Positions 25,852-40,000 of a stretch of DNA of 64,000 bases are shown one piece after another. The stretch spans positions 1 through 64,000 of the forward strand of contig NZ_NERV01000005.1 of NCBI RefSeq assembly GCF_003063315.1, written 5' to 3'. Origin of the DNA: Limnohabitans sp. T6-5. Its GTDB lineage: Bacteria > Pseudomonadota > Gammaproteobacteria > Burkholderiales > Burkholderiaceae_C. Each line of letters opens with the position of its first letter. Position 1 is the first letter of the stretch. The notes under the pieces were generated by a model, which did no database searches, had not been told where the DNA came from, and worked only from the letters and a program-made list of their open reading frames with translations. The translations under genes and the position numbers were made by a program.

Positions 25852-27640
25852 AGGTGCCGACCTACAAGAACACCACAGCCCTGCGCCGTAGGTCGGCGGT
25901 CGAAGACCCCGACATTTGCTTGCATTCCTAACAGGCCCTAGTCGGGCACTGTCGGCTCACCCTCCATGCCGGGCATTGCCGGTGCACCCACCCATGTCGG
26001 ACTCTTCGAGTGCCGACCTACAAGAAGACCACAGCCCTGCGCCGTAGGTCGGCGGTCGAAGACCCCGACATCTGCTGGCATGCCGATCAGGCCCATTTCG
26101 GGCACTGCTGGCTCATCCTCCATGTCGGGCACTGCCGGTCCACCCGCCCATGTCGGACTCTTCGAGTGCCGACCTACAAGAACACCACAGCCCTGCGCCG
26201 TAGGTCGGCGGTCGAAGACCCCGACATCTGCTGGCATGCCTAACAGGCCCATTTCGGGCACTGTCGGCTCATCCTCCATGTCGGGCACTGCCGGTCCACC
26301 CACCCATGTCGGACTCTTCGAGTGCCGACCTACAAAAAGACCACAGCCCTGCGCCGTAGGTCGGCGGTCGAAGACCCCGACATCTGCTGGCATGCCGAAC
26401 AGGCCCATGTCGGGCACTGTCGGCTCATCCTCCATGTCGGGCACTGCCAGTCCACCCGCCCATGTCGGACTCTTCGAGTGCCGACCTACAAGAACACCAC
26501 AGCCCTGCGCCGTAGGTCGGCGGTCGAAGACCCCGACATCTGCTGGCATGCCGATCAGGCCCATGTCGGGCATTGCTGGCTCATCCTCCATGTCGGGCAC
26601 TGTCGGCTCATCCTCCATGTCGGGCACTGCCGGTCCACCCACCCATGTCGGACTCTTCGAGTGCCGACCTACAAGAAGACCACAGCCCTGCGCCGTAGGT
26701 CGGCGGTCGAAGACCCCGACATCTGCTGGCATGCCGAACAGGCCCATGTCGGGCACTGTCGGCTCATCCTCCATGTCGGGCACTGCCAGTCCACCCGCCC
26801 ATGTCGGACTCTTCGAGTGCCGACCTACAAGAACACCACAGCCCTGCGCCGTAGGTCGGCGGTCGAAGACCCCGACATCTGCTGGCATGCCGATCAGGCC
26901 CATTTCGGGCACTGTCGGCTCATCCTCCATGTCGGGCACTGCCAGTCCACCCGCCCATGTCGGACTCTTCGAGTGCCGACCTACAAGAACACCACAGCCC
27001 TGCGCCGTAGGTCGGCGGTCGAAGACCCCGACATCTGCTGGCATGCCTAACAGGCCCATTTCGGGCACTGTCGGCTCATCCTCCATGTCGGGCACTGCCG
27101 GTCCACCCACCCATGTCGGACTCTTCGAGTGCCGACCTACAACGGACAAGAACACCACAGCCCTGCGCCGTAGGTCGGCGGTCGAAGACCCCGACATCTG
27201 CTGGCATGCCTAACAGGCCCATTTCGGGCATTGCTGGCTCATCCTCCATGTCGGGCACTGTCGGCTCATCCTCCATGCCGGGCACTGCCAGTCCACCCGC
27301 CCATGTCGGACTCTTCGAGTGCCGACCTACAAAAAGACCACAGCCCTGCGCCGTAGGTCGGCGGTCGAAGACCCCGACATCTGCTGGCATGCCGAACATG
27401 CCCTAGTCGGGCATTGTCGGCTCACCCCCCATTTCGGGCATTGTCGGCTCATCCTCCATGTCGGGCACTGCCGGTGCACCCGCCCATGTCGGACTCTTCG
27501 AGTGCCGACCTACAAGAACACCACAGCCCTGCACCGTAGGTCGGCGGTCGAAGACCCCGACATCTGCTGGCATGCCGAACAGGCCCTAGTCGGGCACTGT
27601 CGGCTCACCCCCCCATTTCGGGCGCTGCATCGTCGCTCCG
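25852..27640. repeat. REP array 3 (about 10 units of 152-190 bp)
   Basis: This is the largest array. The CTAC-footed ACTC/GAGT hairpin recurs near 25993, 26151, 26308, 26460, 26643, 26801, 26957, 27113, 27303 and 27487, each with an inverted GTAG-footed GGTC/GACC partner about 25 bp downstream. The long spacer contains a roughly 27-bp sub-repeat (core TCGGGCACTGTCGG) in variable copy number, which explains the unequal unit lengths. Frames of 415 and 419 codons run through it on opposite strands and are artefacts. It lies upstream of the giant adhesin. No gene was seen. Confidence 0.92.
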
Positions 27641-28033
27641 CCATGTCGGGCGCGGCGGGTTCACTTCTTCCCCAAAAACCTTCAAATAACAGCGAGGAGT
27701 TACCTCTTTGGGTATTTTTAAATGTCAATTTTGACAATAACCTCACAAATAACCGTCACAACCGACAAATGAAGTCTGCTGATTGATTTCAAACATTTTT
27801 CCAAATTGACGGGGTTGGGTTGATCGTTGGCGTATCCATGACATTCACCCTGCTTGTCCGCACATCGCTCCTTGCTGAAAAGTTCACCCCTCAGCGAGGG
27901 CTTTGTCGCGTCTGGACCCCCGTCATGGCGGATTGCGCAAGCCGGACTTTGCAGCTGCCGATCTGCCAAAACCACGCCGTCAAGCTGCGCTTCGCCGCTT
28001 TTTGAACCGCCTCACTGAGACCGAGAATTTTTT
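27641..28033 (+). promoter_or_regulatory. Leader region of adhesin 2
   Basis: This gene-free 390-bp stretch is AT-rich at 27680-27820 and contains a perfect inverted repeat, TGTCAA-TT-TTGACA, at 27723-27736. The second arm also reads as a -35 hexamer (TTGACA), but no good -10 sits 16-18 nt downstream. It resembles a FleQ box in its GTCAA/TTGAC arms, though the spacing is 2 bp too short for that consensus. The ribosome site of the adhesin is weak (GAGA about 8 nt before ATG 28034). Confidence 0.35.
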
Positions 28034-31000
28034 ATGCCTGGCTTGACCTCACCTTTCATCTCCATCAGTTCTGATAAGTCGCGCCTGAGCGCCAGTGAAA
28101 CGGCCCTGCTGACCTTCACGCTGAGCGAGCCCATCAGCAATTTCGGGGCTGAAGATGTCACCGTGCTGGGCGGCAGCATGAGTCAGTTTGTGCAAAGTGC
28201 CGCCGATCCTCGGGTTTACACCGCGACCTTCACCCCTGCTCCCCAGGCGCTGAGCGCGGCGGTGTTTGTGGCCAGCCAAAGCTTCAGCAACGCAGCGGGC
28301 GTGCTCAACGAGGATGGCAGCGAGAGCGACAACGTGGTGTCCATGGCCATCGCGCCGCTTGGGGTCGCCACACCGCCCACCATTGCGATCAGCACCCCCA
28401 AGAACACGTTGACGCCGGGCGAAGCGGTCACGGTCACGTTCACGCTCAGTGAAAACAGCAACGATTTCACGGCAGCGGATGTCACCACGCTGGGCGGCAG
28501 CCTGAGCAACCTGACCGGCAGCGGCAAGGTCTACACCGCCACCTTCACGCCCACGGCCGGTGCGCGCAGTGCCATGCTGTTTGTGGACAGCAACCGCTTC
28601 ACCAACGCCTCGGGCCAGCTGAACCTCGACGGGGCCGACGGCAACAATGCGGCGTCTTTCAGCATCAACGCCGCGCCCGTGACACCGCCACCGCCACCAC
28701 CACAGCCTCCTGCGCCAGCCGCACCGGTGGCGCCCGTGGTCAAGCTGGACACCAGCAGCGACAGCGGCCTGCTGGGCGACCAACTTACCAACGACAGCAC
28801 CCCCACCCTGAGTGGCACCGGCACGGCGGGCGATGTGGTCACCATCAAAAACCCCGCAGGTGCCGTCATCGGCACCGCCACCGTGGCCGCCAACGGCAGT
28901 TGGCGCATCACACCCGCTGCCGCACTGCCCGAGGGCCTGAACACCCTGAGCGTCACGGCCAGCAATGCCTCCGGCCAAACCAGCACGCCGGTCAGCCTGC
29001 CCCTCACCATTGACAGCGCAGCGCCCACGGTGGCCATCAGCACGCCCAAAACCGTCTTGACCGCAGGCGAGACGGTCACCGTCAGCTTCACCCTGTCGGA
29101 CAACAGCAGCGATTTCTCGCTGGCCGATGTCACCGCCCTGGGCGGCAGCCTGAGCAACTGGGTTGGCAGCGGCAAGGTCTACACCGCCACCTTCACACCC
29201 ACCACCGGTGCACGCAGCGCCATGGTGTTTGTGGACAGTGCCCGCTTCAGCGATGCCGCTGGCAACTTCAACAAGGACGGCGCCGACGGCAACAATGTGG
29301 CGTCGTTCAGCATCAACGCAGCGCCCGTAACCCCGCCGCCGCCACCACCACAGCCGCCTGCGCCAGCCGCACCGGTGGCGCCCGTGGTCAAGCTGGACAC
29401 CAGCAGCGACAGCGGTTCGGTCGGTGACCAACTCACCAACGACAGCACCCCCACCCTGAGTGGCACCGGCACGGCGGGCGATGTGGTCACCGTCAAAAAC
29501 GCCGCAGGCGCCGTCATCGGCACCGCCACCGTGGCCGCCAACGGCAGCTGGCGCATCACCCCCGCTGCGGCACTGCCCGAGGGCCTGAACACCCTGAGCG
29601 TCACGGCCAGCAACGCCTCCGGCCAAACCAGCACGCCGGTCAGCTTGCCCATCACCATTGACAGCTTGCCCCCCACGGTCGTCATCAGCACGCCCAAAAC
29701 CGTCTTGGCCGCAGGCGAGGCGGTCACCGTCAGCTTCACGCTGTCGGACAACAGCAGCGATTTCTCGCTGACCGATGTCACCGTCCTGGGCGGCAGCCTG
29801 AGCAATCTGGTCGGCAGCGGCAAGGTCTACACCGCCACCTTCACACCCACCGCCGGTGCACGCAGCGCCATGCTGTTTGTGGACAGCGACCGCTTCAGCG
29901 ACGCCGCAGGCAACTTCAACAAGGACGGCGCCGACAGCAACAACGTGGCGTCTTTCAGCATCCAGCCTCCGGCTGTGGCGCCATCCGCGCCCCTGGCCGC
30001 ACTGGCGGCCAGCAGCGACAGCGGCCTGCTGGGCGACAAGCTCACCAACGACAGCACCCCCACGATCAGCGGCACCGGCACAGCGGGGTATGTGATCACC
30101 GTCAAGGACGCAGCAGGCTTGGTGATCGGCACCGCCACTGTGGCCGCCAACGGCAGTTGGAGCATCACGCCCGCAAACGCCCTGCCCTCCGGACTGAACG
30201 CACTGAGCGTCACGGCGACCAACGCCGCCGGATTGACCAGCGCCGCCACGACTTTGGCCATCACCATTGACAACACCGCATCTGCAGTGCCTGCCGCGAA
30301 CCTTGATGCGTCGAGCGACAGCGGCGTGCTGGGCGACAAGCTGACCAAGGACACCACACCCACGATCAGTGGCACGGGCACAGCGGGCGAAGTCATCACC
30401 GTCAAAGACGGCTCCGGCGCCATGATCGGTACAGCGACCGTGGCGGCCAACGGAACGTGGAGCATCACGCCTGTTACAGCACTGCCTTCGGGCGCCAACA
30501 CCTTGAGCGTCACATCGACGGACGCAGCGGGCAACACCAGCGCTGCCACACCGCTGGTCATCACCATCGACAACACCGCTTCTGCCGCACCTGTCGCTAA
30601 CCTTGATGCATCGAGCGACAGCGGTGTGCTCGGCGACAAGCTGACCAACGACACCACGCCGACGATCAGCGGCACGGGCACAGCGGGCGAAGTCATCACC
30701 GTCAAAGACGCTTCGGGCGCCGTGATCGGCACAGCGACCGTGGCGGCCAACGGAACGTGGAGCATCACGCCTGTTACGGCGCTGCCTTCCGGCGCGAATA
30801 CATTGAGCGTCACATCGACGGACGCAGCAGGCAACACCAGCGCTGCCACGCCACTGGTCGTCACCATTGACAACACGGCTTCTGCCGCGCCTGTCGCTAA
30901 CCTTGATGTTTCAAGCGACAGCGGTGTGCTCGGCGACAAGCTGACCAACGACACCACGCCGACGATCAGCGGCACGGGCACTGCGGGTGAAGTCATCACC

Positions 31001-34000
31001 GTCAAAGACGCTTCGGGCGCAGTGATCGGCACCGCCACCGTGGCGGCCAACGGCACTTGGAGCATCACGCCCGCCTCACCGCTGCCTTCTGGCGCCAACA
31101 CCTTCAACGTCACCACCACCGATGCAGCAGGCAACATCAGCGCTGCCACGCCGCTGGTCATCACCGTCGACAACACGGCTTCTGCCGCGCCTGTCGCGAA
31201 CCTTGATGCCTCGAGTGACAGCGGCACACTCGGCGACAGGCTGACCAACGACACCACACCGACGATCAGCGGCACCGGCACTGCGGGTGAAGTCATCACC
31301 GTCAAAGACGCCGCTGGCGCCGTGATCGGCACAGCGACCATCTCGGCCAATGGCACCTGGAGCATCACGCCCGCAACAGCGCTGCCCACAGGCGTCAACA
31401 CCTTCAGCGTCACCATCACCGACGCAGCAGGCAACACCAGCGCCACAACGCCGATCATCATCACCATCGACACCACCGCTTCGGCGGCACCTGTCGCGAA
31501 CCTTGATGCATCGAGCGACAGCGGTGTGCTCGGCGACAAACTGACCAACGACACCACACCGACCCTCAGCGGCACGGGCACTGCGGGTGAAGTCATCACC
31601 CTCAAAGACGCTTCGGGCGCCGTGATCGGCACAGCGACCGTGGCGGCCAACGGAACGTGGAGCATCACGCCTGTTACGGCGCTGCCTTCCGGCGCGAATA
31701 CATTGAGCGTCACATCGACGGACGCAGCAGGCAACACCAGCGCTGCCACGCCACTGGTCGTCACCATCGACAACACCGCTTCGGCGGCTCCTGTCGCTAA
31801 CCTTGATGCATCGAGCGACAGCGGCGTGCTCGGCGACAAGCTGACCAACGACACGACACCCACGATCAGCGGCACCGGTACTCCGGGTGAAGTCATCACC
31901 GTCAAGGATGCCTCCGGCGCCGTGATCGGCACCGCAACCGTCACGGCTAATAGCACCTGGAGCATCACGCCTGTTACGGCGCTGCCTTCCGGCGCCAATA
32001 CTTTGAGCATCACGTCAACGGACGCAGCGGGCAACACCAGCCCGGCCACGCCTTTAGTCGTCACCATCGACAACACCGCTTCTGGGGCACCTGTCGCGAA
32101 CCTTGATGCGTCGAGTGACAGCGGTGTGCTCGGCGACAAACTGACCAACGACACGACACCGACCATCAGCGGCACGGGCACTGCGGGCGAAGTCATCACC
32201 GTCAAAGACGCCTCCGGCGCCGTGATCGGCACAGCGACCGTGGCGGCCAACGGCACCTGGAGCATCACGCCGACAACTGCACTGCCTTCCGGGGCCAATA
32301 CTTTGAGCGTCACATCGACGGACGCAGCAGGCAACACCAGTGCCGCCACGCCGCTGGTCATCACCATCGACACCTCCACACCCGCAGCGCCAACAACGCC
32401 ATCAGCGCCCACAGCCAATTTGGCTGCCAGCAGCGACAGCGGCGTTCTCGGTGACAAGCTCACCAACGACACCACACCGACGATCAGTGGCACCGGCTCT
32501 GCGGGCGATGTGATCACCATCAAAGACGCAGCCAACGCCGTGATCGGCACCGCCACCGTGGCGCCCGATGGCACTTGGAGCATCACGCCCACCACCGCGC
32601 TGCCCTCTGGCGCGAACACCCTGAGCGTGACCGCGACCAATGCCAGTGCTCAGACCAGCCCAGCCACACCGCTTGTCATCACCATTGACAACACGGCCTC
32701 TGCAGCACCCACCGCTACGCTGGACCCCAGCAGCGACAGTGGCGTGCAAGGCGACAAGGTCACCAACGACACCACACCGACGATCAGCGGCACCGGTACC
32801 GCTGGCGAAGTGATCACCGTCAAAGACGCCTCCGGCGCCACCATCGGCACCGCCACCGTGGCAGCCAACGGCACCTGGAGCATCACGCCCACCACAGCAT
32901 TGCCTTCCGGCGCCAATACTTTGAGCATCACGTCAACGGACGCAGCGGGCAACAACAGCACTGCGACGCCGCTGGCCATCACGATTGACACCAGCGCTTC
33001 TGCCGCACCTGTCGCGAACCTTGATGCGTCGAGCGACAGCGGTGTGCTCGGCGACAAACTGACCAACGACACGACACCGACCATCAGCGGCACGGGCAAT
33101 GCGGGTGAAGTCATCACCGTCAAAGACGCCTCTGGCGCCGTGATCGGCACAGCCACCGTGGCGGCCAACGGATCGTGGAGCATCACGCCTGCCACAGCGC
33201 TGCCTTCTGGCGCCAACACCTTGAGCGTCACATCGACGGACGCAGCAGGCAACACCAGCGCTGCCACGCCGCTGGTCGTCACCGTCGACACAAGCACTCC
33301 CATCCCGCCCTCAACGCCATCAGCGCCCACAGCCAATTTGGCTGCCAGCAGCGACAGCGGCGTTCTCGGTGACAAGCTCACCAACGACACCACACCGACG
33401 ATCAGCGGCACCGGCACCGCTGGCGAAGTCATCACGATCAAGGACGCCGCCAACGCCGTGATCGGCACCGCCACCGTAGCCCCCGACGGCAGCTGGAGCA
33501 TCACGCCCGCAACGGCACTGCCTTCCGGCGCGAATACATTGAGCGTCACATCAACGGACGCAGCGGGCAACAACAGCACTGCGACGCCGCTGGCCATCAC
33601 GATTGACACCAGCGCTTCTGCCGCGCCTACAGCCACGCTGGACCCCAGCAGCGACAGCGGTGTGCCCGGCGACAAGCTGACCAGCGACACCACGCCCACG
33701 ATCAGCGGCACCGGCACTGCAGGTGAAGTCATCAGCATCAAAGATGCCACCAACGCCGTCATCGGCACAACCACCGTGGCCGTCGATGGCTCTTGGAGCA
33801 TCACGCCCACCACTGCGCTGCCATCCGGCGCCAACACCTTCAACGTCACCACCACCGACGCAGCAGGCAACACCAGCGCCGCAACGCCGCTCGTCATCAC
33901 CATTGACACCTCAACACCCGCCGCACCTTCAACACCATCAGCACCACCGGCCAATCTGGACGTCAGCAGCGACAGCGGCGTGTTGGGTGACAAGCTCACC

Positions 34001-37000
34001 AACGACACCACACCCACAATCAGCGGCACCGGTACTGCGGGCGATGTGATCACCATCAAAGACGCAGCCAACGCCGTGATCGGCACCGCCACCGTCGCGG
34101 CCAATGGCACCTGGAGCATCACGCCGACCACCGCGCTGCCCTCTGGCGCGAACACCCTCAGCGTGACAGCGACCAATGCCAGCGCTCAGACCAGCCCGGC
34201 CACACCGCTGGTCATCACCATCGACAACACCGCTTCGGCCGCACCTGTCGCTAACCTTGATGCATCGAGCGACAGCGGTGTGCTCGGCGACAAACTGACC
34301 AACGACACGACACCAACGATCAGCGGCACCGGCACCGCTGGCGAAGTCATCACGATCAAGGACGCCGCCAACGCCGTGATCGGCACCGCCACCGTAGCCC
34401 CCGACGGCAGCTGGAGCATCACGCCCGCAACGGCACTGCCTTCCGGCGCGAATACATTGAGCGTCACATCAACGGACGCAGCGGGCAACAACAGCACTGC
34501 GACGCCGCTGGCCATCACGATTGACACCAGCGCTTCTGCCGCGCCTACAGCCACGCTGGACCCCAGCAGCGACAGCGGTGTGCCCGGCGACAAGCTGACC
34601 AGCGACACCACGCCCACGATCAGCGGCACCGGCACTGCAGGTGAAGTCATCAGCATCAAAGATGCCACCAACGCCGTCATCGGCACAACCACCGTGGCCG
34701 TCGATGGCTCTTGGAGCATCACGCCCACCACTGCGCTGCCATCCGGCGCCAACACCTTCAACGTCACCACCACCGACGCAGCAGGCAACACCAGCGCCGC
34801 AACGCCGCTCGTCATCACCATTGACACCTCAACACCCGCCGCACCTTCAACACCATCAGCACCACCGGCCAATCTGGACGTCAGCAGCGACAGCGGCGTG
34901 TTGGGTGACAAGCTCACCAACGACACCACACCCACAATCAGCGGCACCGGTACTGCGGGCGATGTGATCACCATCAAAGACGCAGCCAACGCCGTGATCG
35001 GCACCGCCACCGTCGCGGCCAATGGCACCTGGAGCATCACGCCGACCACCGCGCTGCCCTCTGGCGCGAACACCCTCAGCGTGACAGCGACCAATGCCAG
35101 CGCGCAGACCAGCCCAGCCACGCCGCTGGTCATCACGATTGACAACACGGCTGCAGCCGCACCCACCGCCACGCTGGACACCAGCAGCGACAGCGGCACG
35201 CTCGGTGACAAGCTCACCAACGACACCACACCAACGATCAGCGGCACCGGCACCGCCGGGGACGTGATCACCATCAAGGACGCCGCCAACGCCGTGGTCG
35301 GCACCGCCACCGTGGCCACTGACGGCTCTTGGAGCATCACGCCCACCACCGCGCTGCCCTCTGGCGCGAACACCCTCAGCGTGACAGCAACCAACGCCAG
35401 CGCTCAGACCAGCCCGGCCACACCGCTTGTCGTCACCATCGACAACACCGCCTCAGCCGCACCCACCGCCACGCTGGACCCCAGCAGCGACAGTGGCGTG
35501 CAGGGCGACAAGAGCACCGAGGACACCACACCCACCCTCAGCGGCACCGGTACCGCTGGCGAAGTCATCACCCTCAAGGACGCAGCCAACGCCGTGATCG
35601 GCACCGCCACCGTGGCCCCCGATGGCACTTGGAGCATCACGCCCGCCACAGCACTGCCCACAGGCGCCAACACTTTCAGCGTCACCACCACCGATGCCGC
35701 AGGCAACACCAGCGCCGCCACGCCTTTGACGGTGACGATCACCAGCCCGGTGCTGGGCAATGCCAGCATCACCGGCACAGCCACAGGGGCGGTGACCGAA
35801 GACGCCAGCACGGCCATCGTCAGTGGCAGCTTGACCGTGACCGATCCGGACACGGGTGAAAACATGCTGCAAACGCCTGCTTCGCTGGCGGGGGTGTATG
35901 GCACCTTCACGCTCGACACCACCACAGGCGCCTGGACTTACACCCTGGACAACAGCCGGGCCGCCACGCAGGCCCTGGCGGGGCAGGCCACGGTGACTGA
36001 AAAACTCACCGTGACCAGCAAGGATGGTTCGGTCAGCCAGGACATCAGCGTGCTCATCACGGGCACGGACGATGCGCCGGTGCTGAGCATCCCTTCCGCA
36101 GGCCCACCGGGCACGGCCAAATCGCCGGTCAACAACACCGTTGTGGTGGCCAACAACACCGTTGTGGCGGGGCTGTGGGACCCGATTGTGGACATGTATG
36201 GCACCCCGGATGGCCTGGGCAGTTACCACACGCCTTACTACGCCTATGGCGGCACCACCCCCATGGTGGTGCGTGATGACAACAACATGGCCGGTACCAC
36301 CAACACGCGTCTGGACCAGGGCGACATCCTGGCGGCCGACTTTCAGGGCTACAACGGCGTGGTGTATGGCGTGGCCTTGGGCTTGCGCAAGATCAAGGCC
36401 GACGGTCTGGGCGCCGCCACCTTGCGCGTGGACATCAAAAAGCCTGATGGCACCATCATCTCGGGTGTGGTCACGGCGTCGTCCACCCGACAAGGCGGCG
36501 CTGGCGGCTGGGACAGCGCGGGCTACAACCTGGGCAGCACGATCGGCAATTTCACGGCCGATCAAACGGGCACCTACACGATGCTGATCGTGGGCACCTC
36601 GGTGGCGCCGGTGCGTCTGAATTTCCCGGAAGCCAAGGTCATCAACGCAGCAGGCGAAGTCATCGTCAACCCCGTGCATTTGAGCTACACCGAAGGCCAA
36701 GGCATGGCCGCCATCAACACGGCCGTGACCGTGGCTGATGTGGACAACACCAGCGCCGTCAGCGCCAAGGTGGCCATCACTGGCGGCTTTGCAGCGGCCG
36801 AAGATGTGCTGGGCTTTGTCAACGATGGGCAGACCATGGGCAACATCACCGCCAGCCTGAGCCCCGGCGTGGTGCGCCTGAGTTCGGCGGGCGGCACCGC
36901 CACGCTGGCGCAATGGCAATCGGCCTTGCGTGCGGTGCAATACAGCAACACCTCTGACAAACCCAGCACCGCCACCCGTACCGTGCAGTACACCCTGAAC

Positions 37001-40000
37001 GACGGCACACTGGATTCGGCCGTAGCCACTTCGCTGATTGGGGTGACGCCCGTCAAGGACGCGCCGGTGTTGACCGACACCTCGCTGAGCCTGGCCATGG
37101 TTGCGGCCGATGCCCCTGTGCCCACGGGCGCGGTGGGCACACTGGTGAGCAGCTTGATGGGCGGCGTGAGCCTGCCCGATGGCACCACCACCCTCAAGGG
37201 CATGGCCATCACCGGGGTGGACACCAGCCAAGGTACTTTGTTCTTCAGCACCAACGGCGGCACCACCTGGACGGCCGTGAGCAGCGTCAGCGATGCCAAT
37301 GCCTTGCTGCTGAAATCGGATGCGGACAACCGTTTGTATTTCCAGCCCGCCGCTGGGGTCTCCAACAGCATCGCCAGCGCCGTCACCTTCCGCGCCTGGG
37401 ATCAGCGTGTGGGCACAGAGGGCGCGTATGTGGATGTTTCGGTCAATGGAGGGACGAGTTCCTATTCTTCAGCCACCGATGTGCTGCTGCAAAAATTGCC
37501 GGTGGTGGTCAACCTCAGCGATGTGGCCCAGGGCAGCGGTGGTTTTGTCATCAACGGCGACAGCGCCAGTGACCGCAGCGGCTATGCCCTGAGCAACGCG
37601 GGCGACGTCAACGGCGACGGTCTTGACGACATCTTGGTGGGGGCTGTGGGCGCCGATGTCAACGGCGCAGCCGATGCGGGCCGCGCCTATGTGGTGTACG
37701 GCAAGGCCGGCAGCATGCAGATTGACCTGAGCGCCGTGGCCGCGGGCGTGGGTGGCTTTGCCATAGAGGGCTTTGCGGTCAACGATGCCGTGGGCAACTC
37801 GGTCAGCGCCGCAGGCGATGTGAACCACGATGGCCTGGCCGATCTGGTGGTGATCTCCAGCAACGGCAACGCCACACCGTCGGGCAACAACCAGGGTCGG
37901 GCGCATGTGATTTTTGGCAGCACCAGCGGCACCACGGTCCATGTGAACGCTTTGGCGGCCAGCAGCGGGTTTTCGATCAATGGCGTGACCGATGCCTCGT
38001 CGGTGGGCTTGCAAACCGTGAGCGCTGCAGGCGATGTGAACGGCGACGGCCTGGAAGATTTTGTGGTGGGCACCTTCACCGCCGATGTGGCGGGCATGAG
38101 CGACGCAGGCAAGGCTTATGTGGTGTTTGGCCGCAGCAACAACAGCACCGACATTGAGCTGAGCGCAGTCGCTGCAGGCTGCGGCGGCTTCGTTGTGCAG
38201 GGCCAAAGTGCCTCGGACGTGCTGGGCACGTCCGTCAGCAATGCAGGCGATGTCAATGGCGACGGGCTGGCCGATCTGATTGTGGGTGCGACCCTGGCCA
38301 ATGGCACAGGCGCTGCGTATGTGGTGCTGGGCCAAACAGGCGGGGGGGCGGTGTCTGTCAGCGCCCTGGGCGCGCAAGGCTTTGTGATCTTTGGCGAATG
38401 TGCGGGCGACCAGGCGGGGCGCGTCAGCAGTGCGGGCGATGTCAACGGTGACGGCCTGGCCGATCTGATCGTGGGCGCCAGCGGCTCCGATTTGAGCAAT
38501 GGCGCCAACGCGGGCCGCAGCTATGTGGTGTTTGGGCGCACCGGCGCGGTCACGGATGTGCAACTCAGCGCCATCGCGGCGGGCTCAGGCGGCTTTGTGA
38601 TCAATGGCCAGTGCGCGGGCGATGCAGCCGGTGCTGTGGGCTATGCAGGCGATGTCAACGGCGATGGCCTGGCCGACCTGATGGTGGGCGCCAGCGCCGC
38701 CGACCCGGCAGCGGGCACCGATGCAGGCCGTGCCTATGTGGTCTATGGCAAGACGAGCACCAGCGCCGTTCAGCTCAGCAGCCTGGCGCTGGGCGAGGGC
38801 GGCTTTTTCATCAACGGCCAATCGGCCGGTGACATGGCAGGCAACGTCAGCCTGGGCGGCGACATCAACGGTGACGGTTTTGCCGATGTGCTGGTGGGCG
38901 CAGCCAGCGCCACCACGGCAGGCGGCACGCTGGCGGGCAAGTCGTATGTGGTCTGGGGCGGCAGCCGCTTCATGGACACCCTGGATGTGTCGGGCCAGCA
39001 GGCCGCTGACACCCTGAGCGGCAGCGCCCTGTCAGACACCTTTGTGGCCGGGGACGGCGCCGATGTGCTGACCGGCAACGGCGGCGCCGACGTGATGTAT
39101 GGCGGCAAAGGCAACGATACTTTTGTGCTGAACGCGAGCAACGTGCAGGCCTTGCACAGCCCCATGGGCCAGGGCGGCAATGTGCTGCAACTGGCGCGTG
39201 TCGATGGCGGCACGGGCTATGACACGCTGCAGCTCAGTGAGGGCGCCGCCCTGAACCTGGGCGCCGTGAGCCACGCCGACGCCGCATCGCCCGATGTGGC
39301 CAGCCGCATCGAAGGCATTGAACGCTTCGATCTGGCCAGCGATGCCGCCAGCAACACCCTGGGCCTGAGCGCCAGCGATCTGGCCGAGCTGGCCAGCTTC
39401 AACAGCGTGCACACCGGCAGCGCCAGTGCGGACGGCAAGACCTGGACGAACGTGAGCGGCACGGCCCTGGGCAGCGTCACGCCCTATCACCAGCTGGTGG
39501 TCGAGGGCGATGCCCAAGACGCGCTCAACCTGCAAGCCGGGCAGGGCAGCTGGGCGAAGGTGGGCACGGTCAATGACGGCCTGCATGACCATCTGGTCTA
39601 TCAAAACGAGGCCCTGCATGCGCAGGTCATCGTGCGCCAAGGCATGGCGGTGTATGGCGCCGACACGGTAGGCAACCCGGCCAATGCGGCACCGGTCCTG
39701 ACCGACCGAATCCTCAACCTGGACACGCTGGGTGATGTGCCCCTCGACCCTGCGGGCGAGGTGGGCAATTTGGTCAGTCAATTCATGGGCGGGGTGAGTG
39801 ACGCCAACGGGGCGTCGGCCTTGCAAGGCATGGCCATCACCGGCGTGGACACCAGCCGGGGCAGCCTGTACTACAGCACCAACGGTGGCCTCAGCTGGGC
39901 ACAGGTCAGCGCGGTGAGCGACCACATGGCTTTGCTGCTGGGCGCAGGCAGCAACAACCGGATTTATTTCAAGCCCAACGCGGGCGTGACGGACAACATC

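Noticed and set aside
25938..27213. 419- and 415-codon frames on opposite strands of REP array 3, and similar frames in arrays 1, 2, 4 and 7
   Set aside because: They translate the REP hairpins (recurring VFDRRPT, GRHSKSPT or RRSALEESD peptides), occur on both strands and in several frames, and have no ribosome site. They reflect repetition without stop codons.
27723..27736. FleQ binding site upstream of adhesin 2
   Set aside because: The arms GTCAA/TTGAC fit, but the spacing is two bases shorter than the FleQ consensus and no fleQ-like gene is visible. It is kept only as an unspecific inverted repeat.
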